From NCBI GenBank assembly GCA_963691815.1, contig OY829662.1, positions 21,526,276 through 21,590,275 on the forward strand: DNA of 64,000 bases. Direction: 5' to 3'. Position 1 is the stretch's first letter, and each line of letters starts with the position of its first letter. A program made the position numbers and the translations under genes. The notes below the pieces were generated by a model, which was not told the DNA's origin, made no database searches, and worked only from the letters and a program-made list of their open reading frames with translations. The DNA is from Echiichthys vipera (taxonomy: Eukaryota > Chordata > Actinopteri > Perciformes > Trachinidae). This document shows, one piece after another, positions 11,839 through 23,643 of the stretch.

Positions 11839-13251
11839 CGTTGCCTCACAGAGCTGCTAGCATGGCTGGCTCTAGCCTTGTTATTCCCACTAACATAATT
11901 TGATCAATTCTCTCTGTATTTTGAGGCAAGAAATAGTAATTAATTAACACACAGGCAGATCCCAATGTACTGGTATATACTGATAAGTGTTCCTGAATGT
12001 TTATGTATTTATTGCAGTTGGTGATGATTTAATAATCTTAAGGAACTGTCAAACAACTTGGGGTCTCAAGAGCATTTTTGTTTTGATAAATAATTCTGTC
12101 AGAGCTGAGGCTCGGATCACCAGTGCTGCAAACTGTATTTTACCAGTGTGTCTAAGCAGCATAGAGTTGTGCACACTGTCATCCCAGTGCTTGCCTTTAG
12201 ATTTGTTGGTAATCTGATTGAATCCTTATGAAACAGCTGATTAAAAGATCAATATCATTCTTTTTACAAAACACTGACGTGATAAGACACATTACTGACT
12301 TAGATCTGGACATCACAGTCATAAAGTTGGGGTGGGCGTATTCATTATTTTAGGAACTTCTCCTATCCTAACCTTAGGATGGTTTGTGAAGAAAACCCTG
12401 ATCTCTTTTCGCATCCAAGTCCAAAATAATAGACCAATAAAGACCTGTGCTGTGTGTTGTAATGTAACCTGTCTAAACTTCTATAGGGTTTTCCTGAGCG
12501 ATCAGAATGCCTTTCATCAGCCTCTTGAGAGTTTGTCTTTTCACATTGGGAGGAGACAGAAATGAAAAGCAGCAGTGACAGTCAAATCACTGGGGTTAAA
12601 TATATAAGATAATCATTTCTGTACTCAACCTCAGAATGTATTCTACATACATGCAAGAATGAAACCCTTGAATTAGCATGAAAGGAACAAAGGACATCGG
12701 TACATCATAACAGTGTGTGCCAGATGAGGGGGTGAAAGATGCTAAGGCCAGGTGACTTAATGAGAGCATGTTGTTTTCCTGTCACAGCAGAACTAAAGTG
12801 ATGTTTGTTGCCACCAGAGGCCTGAATTCCACAGGACAGGAGTGGAGTAAATAACTTGTCAAAGTGAATCCAGTCACACCTGCCACCACTGCCACAGCCT
12901 GCAGTCATGTTTACTATAGAAATGAAGTCAAGGACACCAAGAACAATATACAAAATAATAATGTAACTTTAAATGAATGGTGCTATCTGTGAGGTTTCGA
13001 CCAGTGTTTTAAAGAAAGTCTGTGAAACCATGCTGGATGGATGGATGGATAGTTTTTTACAGTATACTGTACCTCACGGTGGCTAATGTTAGCTAATGTG
13101 AACAAATGTTTGATGATGCCAGTTTACTGACTTTATGGCTTTTCTACTTGAGCAGTCATCGACACTGCATCAGATACTCCTTGGTAGGTTGAGTGCGGTA
13201 GAATCTAGCAAATGTCATTAGGAGCGTGCACCAAGCTACCAACTTCAGCTT
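11839..13251. other. Intergenic, no gene seen
   Basis: Nothing recognised apart from a short GGATGGATGGAT run near 13035. Confidence 0.55.
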
Positions 13252-13984
13252 TAAGGTTGTCAGAAGTACCAATATTTTGATACTTTCGTGATACCACTTG
13301 CTTAAATGATAAAATCTTTGTTTCCTTTATTCCATGATATCGAATGTAGCAAAGCTACAGTATAAAAAATACAACAACACAGACAAAGTGTAGCTTACTC
13401 GGCACCATGTAGCTATCGTTAGCTTACCAGTAGCCTGCAGTTGTACTTTTTAATACACAACATGAGCTCCGGACATTTCAACTTCACTCTTGTTGTTACA
13501 CTTCTGCCATCTGTACCTGCTCTGTGTGCAAGTTAAGACATTTTTGTGTACCTAAGACTTTTTTACCTTTTTGCTGTGGTCTCGAGGTACCGTGACAACG
13601 TTTAATCCATTTATATATGTTATTATGCAATAAAAAAAAATCTGTTAATCAAAACAAGATGTTGTTTTCCCATTGTATTTTAATCTCTAAACACTCCAAA
13701 AGGCTAACATTTTCTTTTGGTGGACAGTGCTCCAGGATGCTCATTCTGAGTTCACTACACTAGAGTTTGCAGGATCTTTATTTTTAAGTGAACAGATTCA
13801 TTTGGTAAATTCATAAGTTATGTCTGCTTTACATGTATATAGGTTTGTTTATTTCTGCATATGACATGGTAAATATAACCTGAGCAAATAACCCCTAAAT
13901 TTTTTTCCTGTCCTTCCCATTAATTCCTTAATTCCCACCTTAAAGTTTTTTTACATTGAATATTCCCAGAATTTTACAACCCTA
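13252..13984. mobile_element. Possible old hAT-like element
   Basis: Left AAGGTTGTCAGAAGTACC and inverse right TAGGGTTGTAAAATTCTG give short imperfect terminal repeats of hAT style (TAGGGTTG). Much of the interior is AT-rich with no frame. Weakly supported. Confidence 0.35.
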
Positions 13985-14751
13985 GTGTTAACTCCAGCTG
14001 CCTTACGTTGATCTGAATGCTCTAACCTCTGGTTCCTCTTGTCAGCTCATCAGATGAGTCATCATTGTGAGTTTTACAGCAGGGTTGTCCTGACTTTTCT
14101 GCTTAGCCTGTGACCAGCTTCTAACCTTTGTCTCTGGATTCCTGCCACAGTTCTACCATTTCCATCAGTCCTTCCCAGTCTACCAGTGTTTCGGGTTTTA
14201 CAGACAGCTGACTAAAATCCTCCCCCAACACACACCATTTGTAACAAGTCACCTGTTAGAAAACTGGTACAAATGTGCAGCAGGAACCTCCTTCCATCAT
14301 ATCAGAGGCGAGCGAGACTGACAGGCTTCTATTTGAAATTGAACAAAGTGCCAATAGTGGCCTGATGCTTCTTTTCAGCCCAGGTATCTAGTGCCAGGGG
14401 CAAAAGATGAAATTCAAGTGGAAGAGACAGAGGAAAAAGAAAAGAGCAGTGTTTGCACTCAGCAGTGCACCATCTGTCTCGCTGTCTCAACATCCTGTTT
14501 GATCTGTGCTGGCAGCTGCATTGTGTTATACATGCTCCATGTATCTCTGTTCAAATGTTTCAGATTTCACAGAATGAATTAAATTAATGCATCTACATTA
14601 AAGGATATTTATTTACCCAGGGATAATTGATGAGCACAAATGATCAATTTTTAGGCAATACAAGTAAAATTATCTTAATTCTATATATTTTTAAACTGGT
14701 TCCATACTCAATTGTCCCGTTCCAGTGTCAACTATTAATGCTTATAAGAAG

Positions 14752-15030
14752 CCCCCCACCACAGCGAATTCTAGGTTCATCCAATAAGGAAGTGCCAAAA
14801 AAGGCAGTTCGCCAGGTGTCCACTAGGGGCAGGTTTCATAATAGAGCAGTTTCTCATTGACTCCCATGTTAATCAGGCTGTTTTTCACAGCATAATTAAA
14901 CCTTTTCTTCTTTTTTGTACCAGGCTAGTTTTTATTTTATTGGAGGTTAAAGTTTATGAATAATTAGGGGCGCGGCCTCTTGAGTGACAGCTAGCCTCTG
15001 GCCCTCACTTCTCCTCTGAGGCTAGTTGTC
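14752..15030 (-). repeat. Repeat family B, partial copy (inverted relative to 31.4 kb)
   Basis: Reverse complement of parts of 31600-31938, sharing GGAAGTGCC near a CCAATAAGG core, TAATTATTCATAAACTTTAA and GTGAGGGCCAGAG. Similarity fades after 15030. Non-coding. Confidence 0.75.
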
Positions 15031-16735
15031 AGGATTAGCATGCTAACTCCATCATCTTGACCTGGGCCGTGGCCATTCGTGTGGTGGTGTTTCCATATGT
15101 AACAAAATGATGAGGACCAACAGATGGTTTAGGAACGCCGTGTTAGCTCTATTATGCTAATTAAATAGCCGCACACACCATGACTTGCACTACAGCCTTC
15201 TATCTATGACACATACACTAGATGCTCATCTGGAGCAACGGGAGGATTCAGTCTGTGAGGGTTTGTGTTTTACATTCTATGTGCATAGTACTGTGTTAAA
15301 TATCTGTTTAAATCATAGATCATAAACGCCAGCTGCCTGCACTTCACTCCCGGACCTGCTGCGTTGAGCATACCGATGATGCAGGATGACATCACCAAAA
15401 CTGTCCAATGGATGAGTTACCTGTCAGTCCATATGACTCCATGTTTACTCCTTGATTTATTTGTAATAAGTCAGTATAAACAAGAAACAAAGCCAAACTA
15501 TAAAGGCAACAATGGACCAAACTACACCTGTGAATGCTTTTGCTGACAACAAATGCCAACCTAAAAAAAAGACCACAAACATTAGGCCACACACACACAC
15601 ACCAGCTTTTACACATTATCTCTGGCTCTGGTACCAGAAATGATTTTCCCTTTGCAGGAGACCACCTGGTGGATCAGGGACCACGGATAAGGAACCCTTG
15701 CTGAAATGAACATTAAAGAAAGCTTCGGATGCTTCACATCTTCATTACTGAACGGTTCTTTAAAACAGGCACAATGCTCTCTGTCATTTCACACGTGCGT
15801 CATCATGGTTTTATAACCGCTACTGCAGCCATACAACCTACAACATCGATTAAACTATAGCTTTCAGTTTGAGTGACAGATTATGCAACTACAAGGCAGG
15901 CATTGTATTTTTTTTTACGCATTGCATAAATAAAAAATACAGCAATAAGTCAGGATGACATGGATCATTTCCAGTCCACACAGTCACTTCCTTCCTTACT
16001 CTACTATTTAGTAGGATGACCACCCCCTTACTTTGCATAGGTTACAACATTGGTACATTTTAGTTTATAAGATTATTATAGGCAAAGTAGCTACCCATTT
16101 AAGCCAGATGTTTTTATTTTTGCAAGGCTGAATAAATGGTTCCAGTTCAAAGTGCTTATTATTAGTACGGAGGCGGGTAAAACAAGCCTTTTCTAATACT
16201 GTTCTTGGTCCTAGAATGATCTGCAGGTTTAGCTCAAACTTGAGAGGTTTTTCTGTAATGTATTCTGTCATATCTATCCTAGCTGTTGTTGTTGTTGTGC
16301 TGTTATGCGTTGATGCTACCACGTGATTCTATCCTGGGTCTCACTTGCAAACAGGGTTTTCACTCTCAATGTGAATTAAATAAAACGTTACATATTTAAG
16401 ATGTTATTCAGAGAATACATCATTTTAATTATTATCAAAGTACTGCACAGTAACTTAAAGTGTATTATATGTTTACAGTACACTGAAAACCAAGCCATTT
16501 AAAAAAGTACTGCTTACAGCTTTCAAATACGTATATGCACTACTAGATTACCAAATGCAAACCCAACCAGTTTCTGGTTTCGAACACAACTTTAACAAAA
16601 TGTTGACTCGCTACAAAGACGCTTTCCACATATGACTCATGCTCCTGTTTTCTCATCAACTGACTTCTCTCCTGGCAGCCGTTTAACGCAGCAGTTTCTC
16701 TGCACATTATTAAGCATCCCACCCTGTGCCGCACC
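15031..16735. other. Intergenic, or intron if the minus-strand exons are real
   Basis: No frame or repeat of note beyond a short CA run near 15590. If 16736-17082 is an exon, this is its downstream intron. Confidence 0.45.
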
Positions 16736-17082
16736 TACCTGGTCTTAATGGTGGGGTTCATCCTGAGAGGAAACAGTCCCAGGTCTATGTCTTTGCCGTC
16801 AGGATTAAACTCTAGGGCTCCCGAGATGTAAATGAGAAAGTAGTCCCAGAGCTCGGGTAACTTCTGGGAGGAGAGAATCATGAGGGAGACTTTAGGGGGG
16901 GTTCTGTGTGCGGGAGAGACGGCCGGCAAAAGGCGGGTGTCATCCGGAAAGAGGGGTACCCGACAGTGTCGTATCACCTCCCTCCAGCTTGCCTTTAAGC
17001 ACGCTGACCCAGCGTCAACAGTCCACTCAGCACCTACATTCAGCTGACTGACTCCTCCCTGGGGGCAGAACACTGGAACAAA
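16736..17082 (-). CDS. Candidate minus-strand internal exon, unknown protein
   Basis: An open frame (whole frame 16735-17130) ends exactly at a strong donor (ACCAG then GTAGGT). An acceptor-like TTCTGCCCCCAG fits the left end on the minus strand. The C-terminal half, including LPELWDYFLIYISGALEFN and MNPTIKTR, has protein-like composition. It lies about 0.8 kb downstream, in minus sense, of the CpG island. I recognise no family, and chance openness is possible at this length. Confidence 0.33.
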
Positions 17083-17220
17083 ATGAACTCCCCGTCTCCA
17101 AACAGCCCTATTTTCCCATTCATCTTTCAAATGTTATCTTTATCTAAGTAAGTAACTAATCTGTTGCTTTATAGATTCAAAATCATATTTGCTTCTAAAC
17201 CTTGACATTCAAAGTGTGTG

Positions 17221-17250
17221 TAATAATAATAATAATAATAATAATAATGA
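17221..17250. repeat. (AAT)n microsatellite
   Basis: About ten AAT units just upstream, in minus sense, of the candidate exon at 16736-17082. Confidence 0.95.
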
Positions 17251-17739
17251 TAATAAACATGTAATTGGCATTGTGTTGCATCATTTTGTCAGTGTAGCTT
17301 AAAAAGGACACTGGAAGGAGCCTTAAATAGGTTTCCTCCCACTCCTTAAATAGGCTACTTGAACTTGTTGGTGTTATGAATGTGCTTAATCTGCAGGGGT
17401 TTACATTGAGTAGTTATTGAAACAGGTTGTACAATCACTAAAAGAGAGAAAGCAGTAAAGGTCTGGCCTCAATGACCACTTTTTCTTTCATTTTGAAATA
17501 TCTGTAGCTGATATTTATCTTTATCTTATCATAGTCAAAATCAAAAGAAAACTTCTAAATTAGACACAAAATCACAATTGTGAAATGATCATGAATAAAA
17601 AACCTAGGCTACACACATTTTTACTATTAGTATTATAATATTAGACTATTAACTTTGGTGTAACTGCGCTATAGTTTCACCACTGTGCGTAGGCTACATT
17701 TACAGTGGGAAGAACACTTTGTTTATTACAAGTGCAGCG

Positions 17740-18300
17740 GTATTGCTTATGTGTGCGGATTCTATCAGGGGAGCGACACTGGTTCGGACGGTGTTCGGGC
17801 ATGTTTACGGTAATGAAGTTTGGTGTTGCATTCTCCCGGGTCTGAGCCCGAACTTGTTCGTGTGTCACGTACCAGTAAATGAGCGACAGTCCATCGAAAC
17901 GCTCGAGCTCTCTCCCCCGCTGTTTCAGCAGAGACATGTTATCCGAAGGTGGTCCAGGTGTTCGGCCCCCCCGCGCTGCTGCTGCTGCCGCCGCTGCCGC
18001 TGACGCCGCTTCTGCCGCCGCCGTGGAGTTTCCGAGGAGAAACTAGAAGTGCCCCCGTCCCACAAACGCATCACTCCGCCCGCTTCAACTCGCCAAGCGC
18101 GCGCCTTCGCTGCCCGCGTGTGTCAGCAGTCATTCCCCTTCAGATCAATGAGACACGCGCTGCTCGGCTCGCCGGTAACGGGACGCTGTGTCCGTCTCAC
18201 CGGTTCTAATCTGACCGACACGTGGGGTTTTCCCCGCTGGCCGACCTGTTTCACTAAATTTCAGTGTCTCTCCGGCTGCACCACGGTTCGGACAGCTCCC
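17740..18300. promoter_or_regulatory. CpG island, candidate promoter
   Basis: CpG-dense, GC-rich block standing out from AT-rich surroundings, with GCCGCC/GCTGCTGCTG runs around 17970-18020. It overlaps a candidate minus-strand first exon (ATG at 17937) whose upstream sequence would be this GC-rich leader. A hAT-like element starts at 18329, directly beside it. Orientation to the minus strand is inferred. A bidirectional or orphan island is possible. Confidence 0.55.
17873..17937 (-). CDS. Candidate minus-strand first coding exon, unknown protein
   Basis: Reads MSLLKQRGRELERFDGLSLI then YW/C, with A at -3 of the ATG and a donor-like GTACGT after a two-base codon remainder. It sits inside the CpG island with a GC-rich leader upstream. 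I do not recognise the protein. It cannot be joined in phase to the candidate exon at 16736-17082 without a stop, so either an intermediate exon is missing or one of the two is spurious. Confidence 0.27.
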
Positions 18301-18328
18301 ACAGCGCGAGACAGTTGACTCCTGAGGC

Positions 18329-20245
18329 CATAGACATATAAAGAGTAGATGCCGCATCGAACGTTGGGCCGCGAGAAATGCGGCCGCCATCTTGGATCGG
18401 TCCTTCTCCCAGATAAGTTCTATGAGTGACTAGTTGAGCCTCTGAGTTGAGCAGCAGAAGGAACAAGATGCCAGAGCACTGTGCAGCGTATTCCTGCTCT
18501 AATCTAATATTACAATATTACAATTCATAATCAGTACGGTACAGTACAATTTTAAACAATTAGACATAAATCCATGCATTTTTGAATGTTATAGTGAGTC
18601 CCTCAGGCTGTGGCAGGTAGATACATATTTAGCTGCCAGAGGAGCTGCTGTCCCTTATTTTATTATTATTATCTTGTCACAGTAGAGGCGTGGAGATTAG
18701 CCTCTGTGGGAATGTTAGTTAGTTTACCCCCCGGCCAGATGTGTGTGTGCAAGCCTGTGTAGATATGAAAGGAGAAGCAGGGAGGAGAGGGGTTGTCGTA
18801 CATGTGGTCCAATGGTTGCACATTTCCAGCAGTAGGTCAGCGGAGGATGTGCTGTGGTTTCATGAGAGGAAGACACTTCAGAGACAGTTCATCTCAGGTC
18901 ACCTCAGATATTCTCAGTTTTGTTTTTTTAAATATTGAACATGACATTGAGATGAATTATGAGATAATTTTTCATGTCATGTCACTTTTTTTTTAAAGTT
19001 TAGACTATCAAAGGAGAAGTGACAGAATCTGACCAATATCCTTTGCTGTTAAACTGTTTCATCAAACAGGAGCAACATGATGTGGGGTTTATTATAAAGA
19101 ATGAATTAGAGATTTACGAGGCAAGCGTGAACATGTATTTCCACTCTGTGCCCGATATTCCCACAGCTGAACAAAATGTTCCATACATTTTTACTTGGTT
19201 CTCCACATCTCCACTTAAAGCAGGACGAACGTCACATGTTTGTAAAGCAGAGCTGATGAGTCCAGGCTTTTTTAGTTCAGTTGTACCACAGAAGTTGAAA
19301 CAGTCTGAAAAGAAAAAATCATAAATTTATTTAACTAAGGAAAAATCTTAAATCGTTTGTATAATTTAAAATGGATATTACTGAACTATGCCCCGTGTTT
19401 TTGTTTGCACATTAAATACAATTACTACATCATTAAAATATGTAATAAAGAAGACATTCACATAATTAGACCTTGCCTAAAAACAAAGGACACTATACAA
19501 AGTACTCCTACAACATCACTGTCTTTTAGAATGAGAGCTACACTCTACACTTGGTAACTGTGCAAGAACAAAACAGTGTGAAAATGATCGATTTAACAAA
19601 ATGTTATATATATTTGTATACCACACACACTCGCTCAAATGTGGACCCTCCCTCTCCTCTCCACTACCACGACTATGCGACTGGCAGAGCATGGATCATT
19701 TCTGAATATTTATAAACATATAGGGTTCGGCTCTTGTTTTTGTTTTTTAGTGCTTTAAATGGAAGTGTGTCTGTTTGACTTGTATTTAGATGTGTCCAAA
19801 ATGTCATCTCTCTCTCTGACCTAATTGTATTGATACTCTTGATTTATATGTATTTTAATTTTCTCTGTGGGTGTGTGTGTGTGTGTGCATGCGTGTGTTT
19901 GTGTGTTTGTGTGTGTGTGTGTGTGAGTGAGAGAGAAAGAGAGAGAGTGAGTGAGAGAGAGATTTATGTATTCATGTATGAAATACAGCCTATTAATACT
20001 CTATAAATGATTTCTATTGTTGTGTTTATATTTATAGTGTTTGCAAAACACCTATCATACATCACATATATCATATATCAGAATATTCTATTACTGTTAA
20101 TCCCACTGTGAATATTAAAATACGCTGAACCGTGTCCTGTCCTTACACTGAGTGGAGCGGGCGACCGGGCCAAGATGGCGGCTCCACCGCTCGTCAGCGC
20201 CAATAGGACCAACGTTCGATGAGGCGTCTACTCTTTATGTCTATG
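18329..20245. mobile_element. hAT-like non-autonomous element (1.9 kb) with 8-bp target duplication
   Basis: Terminal inverted repeats of about 75-80 bp start CATAGACATA and share CATCGAACGTTGG and GCCGCCATCTTGG. Perfect 8-bp duplications CCTGAGGC flank it (18321-18328 and 20246-20253), the target size of hAT transposons. The interior has no transposase-like frame, so it is non-autonomous. It contains a TG/GA simple repeat (19868-19962). The insertion lies just beside the CpG island at 17.7-18.3 kb. Confidence 0.85.
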
Positions 20246-20480
20246 CCTGAGGCTGTGTGCTGCTGCATTCAAGGTCCAATTAAAGAAATAGTCCCTAGGC
20301 GGTAGGGAATCCGCGGGCTACCTGCCTGGAAAAATCCATTACAGTCACCTTATTTAACCCTATGAAGCCACTGACTGACTTTTTATGTTGTTCTGGTCCA
20401 CGCCGTTATTTAGTTTGTAGTGCTGTAGGCTAGTTAATTAGATTAAATACAAACTTTAAGAATGTGCACAGGTATTCAAA

Positions 20481-21366
20481 CCTCGCGAGACCATCGTGAG
20501 CTCTATTGTATTTTACTCCCAGATCAGTCTGGTAAAATGTGGAGGCCTTTGCCAAGCGAACGTCCAATCAGAGTTTTTTATTTTTATTTATTTATTTATT
20601 TTATTCTTTATTTGCAATTTGAACAGATATAGTACAACCAGAACAGTGTGGCATCATACTTGACAAAGATAGATGTGTGTGTAAAGAGTCAGTTCTCCTT
20701 TCAGAAAACAATACATATTCAATTATAACAACATTACATAAGAATACTTAATAAGATACAAAGGCATAGAGAAAAAAAGGACAATAAATAAGGCAAAAAT
20801 AGATACATGTAAAGAACTTAAATTAAGACGAGGGCTATACTGTTAGAAATCTTTTAAAAAGTCATGTATCTTATCTGTGGTTTTATTACATGTCTTATTA
20901 TTGATGAACGTCCAATCAGCGTTGGTTTTGAGGCGAGTTTACTTGTGACACGAAGAGAAGCGACTGTTCAGTGAAAACAACATGGCGGCTTCCGCGAATG
21001 AGATGAGCGATGGAGCAGCTTTTTAGCAGAATTAGAGAGTATTCCTTCTATAAAAGAAGAGCAAAAACAGCACTGGAGGCTTTTATGGACCCGGCACCTG
21101 AAATTGGCGCCTTTTATTTCTAAATTCACGTAACACAACTGGCAAAAATCCCTAACCAACATGTTGTTCACTTTCTGAGCTTTTATTAAGTCATACGCTT
21201 CGCTAGTCTGATTGGTTGATTTGGCCTGTCTACCACCAACATAGGTGTTGATAGACAGATGGTTTATCCAATCAGCAACCACTATTTTCGCCCCTTCCCA
21301 AAAGATCTTCAAGGGAGAGTTCCTGGATGCAGAGTTATGCGAATCAATCCATCTGGCGGAGTCAGG
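20481..21366 (+). repeat. Repeat family A, copy 2, split by a retro-insertion
   Basis: Inverse of 7907-8425, from CCTCGCGAGACCATCGTGAG to TGGCGGAGTCAGG. A 334-bp insertion (20572-20905) divides it. It carries AACATGGCGGC (20979-20989), a YY1-like motif. Confidence 0.8.
20572..20905 (-). mobile_element. Retro-inserted sequence with 14-bp target duplication
   Basis: Flanked by identical GAACGTCCAATCAG at 20558-20571 and 20906-20919. On the minus strand it ends in AATAAAGAATAAAATAAATA and further A-rich tail, so it looks like a polyadenylated RNA copied by a LINE machinery. No reading frame. Could be a 5'-truncated LINE 3' UTR or a processed transcript fragment. Confidence 0.85.
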
Positions 21367-22594
21367 TTAACACTAAAGCACAATAGCTTACCAATTTAGC
21401 CCCAAAAAAAACCTAAAGCTGGTTTTCTTATTTGTTAAAGATCCCACATATATGTCTGATATGTATTTTCCACAAAAAAGGAAATAAATAATCTATTATT
21501 CATCTATTATTGCTACTTTAAATGTTTTAACTGAGTCTCTGTGTGTTGTGTAGCCTACATAGACAGTTTTTTTCAGGGTTTGTTATTCTTTAAGATTGAG
21601 ATTTAACACACAATTAGCAAATAATAGACATTCTCATGCTTACATAGACTGTATGAAATATTGATGTAATCTCTGTGAAGTCGACGACCCATAGGTTTTT
21701 GAAGAGCCAATATAAAGCTTAAAGCTCAAGCTCTAACACGTAAATAAAATAATACATAATAAGAAATTAGAATTTCACTCATCTAAAAAAAAAAAATGGA
21801 ACGCTTACTTCTTGAACGGTAGGCTACTTTAGTCCAATTTAACACACGGCAAGCCATGTTATTAGTCCAATATTTGGATCAATAATTCCCCAGAAGGCAC
21901 CAACACATGCATCCATAGATTCAGTTTAGTATCTAGGCAACAACACCACAAACACGGCCAAGAGCTGAGGTGTTGGTGATGGTAGCAGAGCAAACAGCTA
22001 CAGCTAGCAGCTATCGTTAGTTTTCTGTGACAGCTTGTAACAGGGTGTAAACATGTCTATTTCTGCTCTGAAGTTGGCCATTTTAACATGGGCTCTATGG
22101 GGTTTGCTCTGTTTTGGAGTCAGCCCCAAGTGGCCACCCGATGATCTGCAGATTTGGCATTTGCGCATTGGCTTCATTTCTCAGTTGCCATTTGGTCGTG
22201 TACAGGACTCCCTGGAAAGCAATATACTACTGAACAGATTATCATCCTGGTGAAGTTTACTTTAAGTACTGTAGGTAACTGAACACAAGATGTGACTTTT
22301 CACATCACACTTGACTGGCTTCCAAACTAGTTGTGATGTCCCAAAACTCTAGGCTTCTTTACTCTTGAGTAGATACATGTGAAAACAGTGTTATGGTGTC
22401 AAACTCTTCACATGCATCATTCTTCACTGTGAACTTTTGGGAGGGTAAAATGGAAGGACCAGTGTCTTAATTTAGACACCCGCTGGTATGAAATTCATTG
22501 AGTTCGTCAAAAGGTTCCCAGTCCCTGGGGAAAACATAGTACGTGGACATGGGGAAACGTTATGAGGTATGACAGTCAGTAAGTTAGTGAGTCA
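21367..22594. other. Intergenic, no gene seen
   Basis: AT-rich at first, then ordinary sequence. Only short random frames, no recognised elements. Confidence 0.5.
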
Positions 22595-22793
22595 GTAGTC
22601 TTGCATTGCCAGACATATCTCCACAGCACTGTGTCAGTGCTGGAGACAATCTGACTGCACTGTTTTTCATTCTGGTAAAGAGGGGAAAATGCTCAGGCTT
22701 GTTTGTATTTCTAATCCAATCACGATCGTCTTGGGCGGCACTAAGCCCTGGATGCAGCGACGGGGCCCTGGCCAAATAGATTCCAGACTAACA
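22595..22793. repeat. Fish dispersed repeat (CATTGCCAGAC ... CACGATCGTCTTGGGCGGC)
   Basis: Contains TAGTCTTGCATTGCCAGACA and CCAATCACGATCGTCTTGGG, phrases common in fish genomic repeats, and ends near GATTCCAGACTAAC. It abuts the candidate exon at 22818. Class uncertain, likely a MITE. Confidence 0.5.
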
Positions 22794-22817
22794 TGCTTGA
22801 TGTGATTTTTCACTCAC

Positions 22818-22942
22818 AGCAGCTTCTTCCTGTTGTCTAACCAAGCTGGCAGCCTGGAGAGCCGCCGCCCGCTGGATGTCCTCTGAGGTCAGGTATCCAG
22901 CCGATCCCTGCTGTGGACCGTTTACCATCCCACTGTCTGTCA
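22818..22942 (-). CDS. Candidate minus-strand exon, unknown protein
   Basis: On the minus strand an acceptor (gatacag) precedes a frame reading TDSGMVNGPQQGSAGYLTSE, then DIQRAAALQAASLVRQQEEA. It ends at donor GTGAGT. Ala/Gln/Glu-rich helical sequence with good splice signals is suggestive of a real exon. If so, its gene runs leftward through the CpG island region or ends before it. No family recognised. Confidence 0.35.
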
Positions 22943-23643
22943 CTGTATCAGAGCATTAGAAGTGGGAGCTGCGTCTCGGAAACAGTTGCTACTTGGACGT
23001 CATCGGAAGTTTAGACAGAGGAAGGGATCATGGTGAGAAGACAAAGATCAACTACTGTTCTTTTTAAATGCACAGCTCCCAAACTAGGCCGTAGTTACCA
23101 CCCAGGACTTTAAGGGATTTAGCAGCCCTGAGGAGCTGACGTGCTACCATCGAAAGTACACATTATTTACTCACGGTGCTGTCCCCTGTGGAAAGCATGT
23201 ATCTCCTAAACATCAACTTTTTATGAGGCAAGAAAAATACCCTTGTTTTCACCTCTGTGATGATGCATTTCTCAAGCGAAACCCAATGTGTTTTAAATGG
23301 TTTATTTAGCATAAAGCCATTAAGGAAAACTTAGTCCTTCAGGATTTTCCGAAAAAAGCATTTTTCTTGGACAACAACAATGCAATTTGACTCATTATAT
23401 TTAAATTGGACTCATTTTTGGTGAACAAACACATTTATTTGAAACTGCATTAGTTGAACAGCTTGCTGCATAAATATCCTATTGGAAGAATATGTATATC
23501 TAAATAAATACAGCTTTTTTTATCCAACTACAGTCTTGCCCGTAGAAGATTGCTCTTGAAATAAATGTTCTATCAAGTCTATAAAAGTATCAAAATTATT
23601 AGTGTGTTGTTTGCAACAGACCTCGTACTTAAACGACAGACCA

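Noticed and set aside
17949..18209. Plus-strand frame starting with a Leu/Pro-rich stretch resembling a signal peptide
   Set aside because: Lies in CpG-island GCC-repeat sequence; low complexity, no domain after the stretch, and the overlapping minus-strand ATG exon is the better candidate.
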